Source: Neoechinorhynchus agilis
Taxonomy: Eukaryota; Acanthocephala
Direction: 5' to 3'
DNA: 64,000 nucleotides
Assembly (NCBI GenBank): GCA_051530055.1
Contig: CM121342.1
Span: 13,640,001-13,704,000 of the forward strand
The notes beneath the pieces are model-generated. The model was not told the DNA's origin. It saw nothing but the letters and a program-made list of their open reading frames with translations, and searched no databases. A program made the translations under genes and the position numbers. Every line of letters starts with the position of its first letter. Position 1 is the first letter of the stretch. Of the stretch, positions 55,497 through 64,000 are shown in pieces.

Positions 55497-56554
55497 GTGG
55501 CGGTGGGGAAACAAATTATATATCCAAGATGACTTTTATTGAAATATTTCGTCCAATCACGATGGACTTCTTCAGTCAATTATCTAAAAAGGGAATTAGA
55601 AACATCATTTTCTTATCAGGAGGTATCCTTAACTTTAGGGAATAATCTATCTTGCTTCCCTCGAAAGTATTGGTTCCCTGGATGAACATGACCTCGATAA
55701 TAACACGCTCAACCTTATGGTCATTGCGTACCAACAAATATCCGTCGTTAATATCGGGCCCGTATTCAGAGAGTGGGAAACCACAGCGGAGTTCGTGTCA
55801 TGTTTCCTCAGTGAATAGCGATGTTCCCTTATCCTCCTCCCAAAGTTATTTGTCTGGCCAATATAGTAGCGATCACAATCCGAGCAAGGTATTTTATATA
55901 TGCTCGGACAGATCAGACCATGAAGATTATTTCTTCGTTTGGAATAGACGAGCGTATGTTTGCTCTGGTGGCCCGTCAATAAGACCCTGGATAAACTTCG
56001 ATGGGAGGAATCGTCAATAAACGGCAACTCAAGAAACACACTGCCCTTATCCGATGTCACGACTGTCGGCCTCCCAAATCTAGCGCTCCTGATCACCTTC
56101 CTAACCAGATTCAATGGATAACCCATCCGTCCTGATAAATCCAGAATAAAATGCAGTTCATGTTCGAGGTCAGTACTAGAGCTGCAATAAGCAAAAGCTC
56201 GTTGTACCAATGATCTATCCCTGGAGATCTTATATTCTCGTAGTTAAGAGGAGATCCATGGGACCATGCCATGTGGAACATCGATTCTTCGATGGAAACT
56301 GAATCTACCGTCAGTCTCGACATCCGTCGATCATTGAATGTGTGGATCTTTAGTGTTGAGGTAGTTCAGCAGGGAATCAATACTTTCGAGGGAGACAAGG
56401 CAAATTATTCCCTAAAGTTGAGGATACCTCCGGATAAGACGTTGAGATTGCCAAATTTCTTTTTAGATAATTGACTGAAGAAGTCCAGTGTGATTGGACG
56501 AAATATTTCAATTAAAGTGATTCTTGGATATATAATTTGTTTCCCCACCGCCAC
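55497..56554 (-). mobile_element. Penelope-like element remnant with inverted arms (GIY-YIG only)
   Basis: A left arm (about 55497-55697) and an inverted right arm (about 56356-56554) flank a minus-strand frame. The arms share GTGGCGGTGGGGAAACAAAT at their outer ends and decay inward. The frame is the GIY-YIG part of a Penelope-like element different from that at 25861-27492. No RT motifs remain. Confidence 0.85.
55647..56210 (-). pseudogene. GIY-YIG endonuclease domain of Penelope-like element 2
   Basis: A 187-codon frame. The core reads IYKIPCSDCDRYYIGQTNNF then RRIREHRYSLRKHD: the Cys pair before YYIG, then the catalytic Arg of RRI-x-EH, match Penelope-type GIY-YIG nucleases. N-terminal to it, FGRPTVVTSDKGSVFLELPF and GHQSKHTLVYSKRRN belong to the linker. 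The frame ends within the left inverted arm (SREPILSREAR). Confidence 0.88.
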
Positions 56555-56654
56555 ATACTCATGGATTTTATCTTTAACCACCAAAGCAATACACTCAATG
56601 AAAACTGATCTGATTCTGCAATTTGAGACCATTTTCTTATTGTTTCCTCAGTGG

Positions 56655-56891
56655 GTAAAACTGAAAGATGAGAAAAGTAAGTGTTACATTCGTCGTCGGC
56701 CTCTCTCGTCGTCGACCGTCATCCATCACGAGGACCAAGAACAAAATAAAATAAAACGTGTTATTGAACTTGTTTATATCCTTCATGATAACATTCGGGT
56801 GAAAAGCAATCCTCTTGTGGCGATTCATACCCCGAGACCTGCAAGTCGGTTTAGGAAATTTTGTGCCTATCACAATGTCAATATTAAGTGA
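56655..56891 (+). CDS. Candidate 3' exon
   Basis: Begins after TATTGTTTCCTCAG (ending at about 56651), a good 3' splice site. It stays open to TGA at 56891 in a frame that reads VKLKDEKSKCYIRRR ... RVIELVYILHDNIRVKSNPL ... RFRKFCAYHNVNIK. The composition is protein-like but no family is recognised. It sits between the Penelope-like remnant and the hAT MITE. Confidence 0.3.
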   Translation, partial: VKLKDEKSKCYIRRRPLSSSTVIHHEDQEQNKIKRVIELVYILHDNIRVKSNPLVAIHTPRPASRFRKFCAYHNVNIK

Positions 56892-56955
56892 TGATTGATC
56901 TTAATTAAAAATTGCAAGTAAAAAAATTTGATTAAAAAAATTCAACATACAAGAT

Positions 56956-57495
56956 CAATGTTCCCTCTAAACTGCGCGCCCGCCGTGCCGATCTGCGCAA
57001 CAGCAAAAACTCTTACTCAGTTCTATTTTTCCTTCACCGTTCAACTCTCTTCTTTATACAACTCTATTAATTTTTTATAAAAAATACATTTCATATTTTT
57101 GATTACAGAGAAGGTTAGAACTAGTTCAATTCAGACACCATGACGTCGTGAGCTATGCAGCAAAGAATAAAGGCTGAACTAGTTGAGCATTAAAATTTTG
57201 CTTATCATCTTATAGTCAAATTTATCTAAATACAGTTTACAATCCTTGAATAACATATAAATACAGAACGAAAAATGGCTGATAATAAGCAGAATGAAGT
57301 TGAATAAACATTAGTTGGTCGCGTATAATTAAATATTTAATGAGAAGATTAAATTGATTCAAATAATTTACTACTACATTTTCCATAATTTTAATTGTTA
57401 ACTTTAATATTGCCGTTTTTGTCACATTCGGCTCATTAAAAGCTATTATTATGATTTTTTGAGCTCACGTTAATCTTTTGCTAGAGGGAATGTTG
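56956..57495. mobile_element. hAT-type MITE, 540 bp, with 8-bp target duplication
   Basis: The element starts CAATGTTCCCTCTAA and ends with the inverted TAGAGGGAATGTTG, so the terminal repeats match at 12 of 14 inner positions. The eight bases before it (56948-56955) and after it (57496-57503) are both TACAAGAT. An 8-bp target duplication and CA..TG ends are hallmarks of hAT transposons. No transposase is encoded, so it is a non-autonomous copy. Confidence 0.93.
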
Positions 57496-57503
57496 TACAA
57501 GAT

Positions 57504-58878
57504 TTAGGCTAGCAGCTGTTGGCAAATCGTACATTTGATTCTATTAAACACGATCTGGCACTGCCATCAAGTGTCAACGAAAAATTATACTACAAGAGGA
57601 AGTCCTCCCGGGTTCGAGCTAGTTCTATGGTCGTTATTTTCAAAAGATTGATAGTCGGTCGTCGTTCAGTTGACACCAAGCGCCGTTGTGATGGTGTTGT
57701 TGAACCCGCTAAGAAACAGGTTATTACGCCCTTTAGTAATCCATTCATAATCTTGTGAAATAATACTTAATTTGCCAGCTGCATGATTAATCAAGTTTTG
57801 TTTTCAAATGGACCCTTTTGCGGGCTGATGCAAGGTCGATTGAACAGTTCGATGTTGTAAACCTAAACCCAGTTTCATGGTAAATATTCGAAGTCGACAA
57901 TCGAATTTGCTGGATATTCCAAAAATCGAATTATGTCATGTAATCAGACAAGGCCGACGACAGTCGCAATTGGCTATTAACATTCGATGCTCGCGATTAG
58001 TGGCAGTCTCTTGGTGGGCTAGGGCAGGTTTTGATGCTGTGTTGGAAGTTGAGCTTGCGTTGGACTCGGAAGTTCATGCGGTGGATTATTGCGAATATTG
58101 GGATCTAAATATTGGATAGATGCCCCCAATGTTAGTCATCCGAAAATCAAATGATATGGAGATAATTTGAGTTGGTCAAAGATAACAAAAACTCGATGAT
58201 AAGTGAATACTTTTTCTACCAAGAAGCAAATATGGATATTAAGCTCTTGATTATATGAAGATAAAAGTAGATGAATTGATAGACCTCTTGTTTTTCTCGA
58301 AATTATTACACGAAAAACAACAAGTCATCAACTTCGACAATAATTGAGACTTCAACTCAACCTTAGCGGAACTCATTATTCATAGCATTTTCCATATGGC
58401 ATCTATCGGTGATGTTTGCTCTCAAGACCTTCGCTCGGTCCATCTTTAGTTATATTTAAAATGAACATGAGTTTTTTCGAAAGAGAACTTTCTGTCTTCT
58501 ATATTATCAATAATCGCATTTTGTACAATCAATAAGCTGGCGTACAACTTTAAAATTACCCTTTTTATCGTGATATCTTAATCGCGCATTTTTCTCGGGT
58601 TCTTAAGAACTTATCTAAATTGCAATTTTTCGTTTAATATCACCGTTTATCGATGTCGACCGTTAACGTTTTAAAATAGCCTGTCGAACTATTTTCAAAT
58701 GAAAATGGACATGTTTTTGTGTGGTGCTCTATGAACAAACTTATACGTGAAATCAAAGAACATTGCAATAATATTCCATTAAATAAAGCTTTTTTAATCA
58801 CGATTAAGGTTACAGTTGTAGAAAATGAGGCTGTCAGAAGGGTTGCATTAGGACACTTCTCGATTTTCATTGTTTGTT
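57504..58878. other. Intergenic; two unassigned ORFs
   Basis: Plus-strand ORFs at 57519-57758 (basic, 79 codons) and 57877-58119 (80 codons) have fairly protein-like composition but no family features. The rest is AT-rich. The downstream boundary is the stop of the WD40 gene at 58879. Confidence 0.35.
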
Positions 58879-61800
58879 TCATTTAAGCGTGTTCAGCGTC
58901 ATGGTCTTTATTAGTGAAACCGACTGTTGGACGAAAACTTGACCTCTGTCTGTCAGTACAGCGAGTCTCTTTCCCAAGATTGTATTTATGCACAATGGAA
59001 CATCAGCGATTACATATCTTTCAAAGATTTTCTGGGGATTTAAGATTGATATAACACTGATTGAGCGGTCTTCACATCCGACATAAAGGTTCGGTTCGTC
59101 ATAATGAATGGCTGTAATATCAAAGTCGCTCAATTCGACTTTAACTATCGTCTTCCTGTTGAAGATATCGATCACAAATACCGTTCCACTGCTTGATCCA
59201 ATTGCAATATAAGCCAATTCTTTGCTTTCATCATTGCTGAAGAATGCGTGAAGAACTTTCAATTTTAGATTTGGATCAATGCTAAGCAGGTTAAGGCATC
59301 GGTCGAAGCTAATCGCTCGCTGGCCTTCTTCATTTAAAATCTCGTCCATTGTAAACCTGCAGTATAGTAAATTCTGATCAGTCGTCACTACTAGTGCTAA
59401 ATACTCGTTATTTGGATAAAAGAGAATCTTGAACCAAACTGGCCATTCGGCTAGATCAACTGCGTGCTCGATATTTTTCATAATTTTAATTTCCGCATTT
59501 AAAATTACTTTTCCGTCTGAATTTCGCGATAGATCAACGCGCAAATCCTTATTTAACATTATCTGTCTGTATTCAGCGAGATCGCCATAACTATATATTC
59601 TATCACTTCCAGAAGTAATAACCGCTTCCTGAAGTGCCCGACCAGGAAAATGAAAATAACTGTGGTGACAATAAGCATAGTGAAATCCATAGACACAACG
59701 AGGATAGTCGGCTAAATTGGTTTCACTTTTATATTCTGTGAGTTTACCGTTTGCATCACATTTCCATTTTGTCAACACGTTATGGCTATTCACGGTCAGC
59801 ATAAATTTCTTGCACCTGCATACATCCATGCACTTGATATCATTTTGAAGAAATTCCCGAGGAATTGGAGTTAAACTCACGATACCTTCGGCTCCGCAGC
59901 AAACAATATTCTCATTGTTTAATAGGGCAAAATCAGTACATTCGCCGCCATGTGGGCGTATCATTCGGTAATTATGTCGCATATCCGGTTCATCATATAA
60001 AACTATTTTTCCATCTTCCGATAAGAACAACATTGCAGTACCGTAGGATTCCGAATCACCAAGAAAGATAGGCGATCTGGCCGATTTTATTTTTTTCGCA
60101 TCATAACAGCCTTTCATAGCTGGATCTTCGCCAAGTTCAACGTAGTATATCATCTGCGATTCATTGCTTAGAATGAAGACAATTTCTTCGTCAATGCTTG
60201 AATTAAGAATTCGTGATGGAACGTCAGGGATTAAATTCCGAACGCGACATTCACTGTTCGCGACAATTGAAAGCTTTCCTTCGCCTGATTTCACTTTAAA
60301 TATTCTCATATCGCCATCACCAAAGTCGATAATCAATGATTCTTCGCAATAGGCAATTTCTTGGATGGGATTTGAACTTAGCCTATCACACGATGTTGAT
60401 TCAAAATCACAATTAAGAAAATCATCACTAAGCGCAGCTTAATTTTTTTGACAGCAATTCAATAATATTTATAAAATTTAATAATACACCAATTATGGGA
60501 GAAAGCATTTGGAAATTTTCATTCAACATTGAGAAAATATAATAAGAGTTAATGCTTTCGTAAAAAGTTAGGGGTAATCGAAAAGAAAATGTTTTCGAAT
60601 TTCTATTAATGACATTTTTGATATTATAAACATACAAATGAGCAAAATAAAGGGAATATCAGTCGGCACGTTTAAAAGTATTTCATTAACTCAAAAAATT
60701 AAACTCAACTAGATAGATGGGGTAATTTCGTTAGGTTAATGTTCCAAGAAAAATTTGTTGTATTGTTAGAATTTTAATGCGTCTCATTCAAGAAAGTTCT
60801 CTTTAAAAATATATACCTTTCTCGTATTCTTTACGCTTAAATTTATATTTTTCAAACTTAAATGCACATAAGTTTGTGAAATTGAAGATATTTGAGGACA
60901 TACACGAGAACATATTTTGTTCGATTCTAAAACTTAAAAGAAATTTAAAGCTACACTTCTTAGAGCAATTTGACTTATCCGCGAAGATTCGAACGCAACC
61001 ATCATCATAGCCAACAGCAATAAATTGTTCGACGTTACAACAGCAAGTTGCCCGTTTATTGGCTCTCAATTCAATAAAAACATTTTCATATTCCGTAATC
61101 ACGAATGCTTGTTGGTCACTCAATATGCCAACGACCTTATAACCATCATATATGCTTTTTCTAATGCAGTACAATGAAGATCCTAAATCTGTTATGGACT
61201 TGACTTTTGGATTGGTCTTTAAGGCACTAAATTCGTACAGTTTTCCGTTTTCGCAGTAGGCAAAGAAAGTTTCGTTTTGACACGATATTGACATTTGCAA
61301 AACCTTTCCGGCACCCTTCAAGTTTATTGAACTTTTACATAGCATATCCATTTGATCGTAGATCTTAACGATTGAGTTGCTGAAGCCCACTGCTAAACGT
61401 TTATTGTGATCTTGGGAATAAAAGCATAAAGGTTCTCCGGCCTCGGATTTCGACACGTCTATGCTTTTCACGAGAACGGGTTCAGTAAAATTAAAGACTT
61501 GAAGACCCGATGCGCTTGAAGCGATGTACAAATCACGCAAAGGCAACGTCGAAGGACATGAGAATCCACGCCTTAATTTTTCTTCGGATCCGGTATAGGT
61601 GCTTATAAGTTCTTTTTTACTAAGTAGATCAAACACAGCATCAATATCTCCAACTACGGTATTCCCGATCAGACAATTGTAAGGAAATATAACGTTTAAG
61701 TGATAAATAGCACTATTGGTGCGTATTGAATATAAATATTCACCGGTGTAAGGATTCCAACATCTGATTCCTTCCTCCGCGGATAACCAACCTGTAGAAA

Positions 61801-64000
61801 GAAGCAAAAGGTCCACTGGATGGAAACGTACACAATAAATCGGTTTTCGACTTGCTTTTATTGTAATAACATGAGCCAGAGAGTCCGAATTCCTTATCAG
61901 ACACCATTGTAAGGCACGTAGAAAAAACCAATTTAAATTTTATAAAATACTATATATAACGCTTGTAAAATTTTAAAATTTTAATGCATAATAATGAAAT
62001 CCTGGGATCGGTAAGATGGAAAAATGCCCTAAAACGAGAATACTTCAGCACCTCTAAGGGTTCCTATACTATAATTTAACGAACCTAAATGAAGAAATAA
62101 GAATTACAATGGTGTTTATACGGCAATTTGGCCATCATATGAACATGTGGCGATCAGATGATGATCAGCATCCATCGAAGTGATTTTGCCAGTGTGATCG
62201 TTATGAAAATGGTTGATTCGTATTTGCAAAAGTAGATCCCAGACTGAGAGAGATGCGTCGTGGGACACGCTTGCGAGACGATTTTCATCAAGAAATTTTA
62301 CCCCTGATATACAATCATAATGACCGTAAAATGAGTTATTAATTGAAGACGTGATTGAATCGATAACCGTCACGAAACCGGTTTTCGTACCGATCGCCAC
62401 CATTCCCGTTCCGGCAAACGCATCCACACAAACGGCGCAATTTTCAGTTGACTGGTAAATCACAGTCCTTGGTGTAGTTGCATTAATCGGCCTCAATGCA
62501 GAAGTCAGATTCTTCTTTGCGGCAAGCTGTGTAGCTTCTATTAATAAGTGTGTGTTGGAGTCTTGTAGCATCATTTCAAGGCAACAATTCGGATTTGTTT
62601 CCAAAATGAATCGATTGTTGCGAATAAAAGTAAACATGTCGTAAAACCTCTTGTCCTTTTCAAGTGATGAAGAAGTTTGCAACAGTTCAATATAGTCTTT
62701 AAGAAGTTCATCAATACTACCCAGTGCACATCTTGCCTCGAGGTAAGAAACATCGGTTAAAAGTTTCTCTGCGTACATTGGACAATCAGATCGAATTGCA
62801 TGAGAAATTAGTTTTATCATCATTTGAGGACAGGGCGAATGCCAAGAGTGGTTTCCGAACGGATCACAGTGCGATTCGTAATACACTGCTATGAGTTTGT
62901 GCGAGTGCTGAGTGTACTTTGTAAATGGTGTTGCTTTTCGAAGACATTCAACCACACTATCCTTGATTTCTTTATGAGCAAACGAAATGATGCCACCATC
63001 ATGCTCGTTACTTGGGGTTAGATATCCATTCAGAAAATCTCGTAGGGCGAAGAATTTCGATTGAATTAGCGGTGGCACATTTAAAGGGTTGCCGCTACCT
63101 AAGCTGCAAATAATATTTTCGATCGATATTTTGTTTAAATCAAATTGGGAATCCAAATAAAGAAGATTAAGTAGATCGATTTCATTGATTCCATCGTTCA
63201 CACAAAGCAGAAGAGAAAGCAATCGATATACATTCAATGTACCTTCGTATTTCTTTAGTCGATCTAGAGATGTTGCAACCATTCGACGAAAAGAACCCGG
63301 TAATTTAGAAATATTCGATGATACCATTTCAAAATCGGTCGTTAGCTTGCGAATTTCTTCACAGGCAAATTGTACGTACAGAGGAAATTTTGCGTGTTGT
63401 TTCGTTAGAAGCATTCTTAACTGATTATTCCGTGAACTTTCCTCAAGCGTCTTGCTGAACCGAGCAAAAGTACTGATAGCAATCTCCTTGCGTTCTGGAT
63501 AAGTTAAATCATCGAGTACAAAAGTAGACTGATTCATTTTAGGCGGAATAACTATGTCTTTCATAAAATCATTACTTGTCAAAAGCAAGCTTGTATTCTA
63601 AAGAACGGGAATATTTAGATTTAGTCTAAGGTCGGATAAAATTCGAGGCTCGTCATGTTAAAGGCTACAGCCGTCACTGATGAATACAATTTTAAATATT
63701 TTAAGTACCTACCTTTTAAAGGCGAACAGTGGCGGTTATAATATAACAAAATTTTAAACGAAACTTACATAATTCAAAGTCGCCTTGAACATTCGTTTTA
63801 TCAGATGCGGTTGTCTTAACCATTCAAATCCATCCACAGCAAGAATTATCCTTTTGTCCTCAGAGGCGAATTGTTTCAAGACATTTGAGAAACTAGCAAT
63901 AACAGTGTCCTCATTATCATCTTTGAGATGAATGTCCTGTTGCATTTCATGGGACATCTCATGAATAAATTTCTTTAGCATCGTATTAGCACTGCTGTGT
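58879..64000 (-). CDS. STAND NTPase-WD40 protein (TEP1/NWD1-like), 5' end outside window
   Basis: Large multi-exon gene. Exon frames on the minus strand are: past the right edge to 63769, 63597-62122, about 61925-60840, and about 60440-58879. The first contains a Walker B-like RIILAVDGFEWL. Exon 63597-62122 joins in phase (LNY|NTSLLL) and carries the helical region after the NACHT-type NTPase (LPGSFRRMVATSLDRLKKYE). WD repeats follow: AVCVDAFAGTGMVAIGTKTG, VKFLDENRLASVSHDASLSV-WD and GHYDC. Further beta-propeller blades fill the last two frames to the stop at 58879. This architecture matches TEP1, NWD1 and related STAND proteins, which switch between ADP and ATP states and use WD40 domains as sensors. 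The exact splice after 62122 and the exons around 60800-60440 are not resolved, and the Walker A lies outside. Confidence 0.75.

Overview
The window looks like AT-rich nuclear DNA from a small-genome metazoan, most likely a nematode. The evidence is that gene models close with introns of about 42-60 nt with GT-AG ends, and several ATGs sit 0-7 nt after a T-rich AG as in spliced-leader trans-splicing. One gene pair is spaced like a nematode operon, and the glutathione S-transferases (GSTs) are of the nematode type. The species cannot be named from the sequence. Bacterial features (operons with Shine-Dalgarno sites, CRISPR, prophage) are absent.

Layout. 1-2005: an intronless GST and a small, probably mitochondrial, membrane protein whose last codons lie in satellite DNA. 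1982-9656: a 105-bp satellite with an internal tandem duplication of about 2.4 kb. 9657-17310: an L-type lectin-like cargo receptor gene (minus), a tRNA-derived SINE, a Cwf21/SRRM2-type splicing factor and a GTSF1-type CHHC zinc-finger protein. 17566-19199: foldback DNA and a second, inverted, almost identical GST. 19581-23652: two unassigned genes and a seven-exon methylene-THF dehydrogenase/cyclohydrolase (MTHFD/FolD) gene. 23790-27492: a decayed non-LTR fragment and a Penelope-like element with inverted arms. 27805-34462: a putative secreted Cys protein, NF-YA, a foldback element and a zinc-finger/EF-hand protein. 35476-42724: about 42 copies of a 173-bp satellite with higher-order structure. 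44912-50127: a U1-type zinc-finger ORF 67 bp upstream of akirin, two more non-LTR fragments and a low-complexity Q/H/N/R/S-rich protein. 50927-54325: a decayed Ty3/Gypsy element. 55497-57495: a second Penelope-like remnant and a 540-bp hAT-type MITE with a perfect 8-bp target duplication. 58879-64000: most of a large STAND-NTPase/WD40 gene that runs off the right edge.

The genes are ordinary, unrelated housekeeping or regulatory genes (splicing, folate metabolism, secretory cargo, transcription, innate immunity, small-RNA silencing). I see no gene cluster that forms one pathway. About 23 percent of the window is satellite, and a further large share is retroelement debris. The strongest second-look items are the inverted GST pair, the two satellites with higher-order structure, the Penelope-like remnants with inverted arms, the foldbacks, the candidate operon, and a lectin-fold protein that seems to have lost its calcium site.
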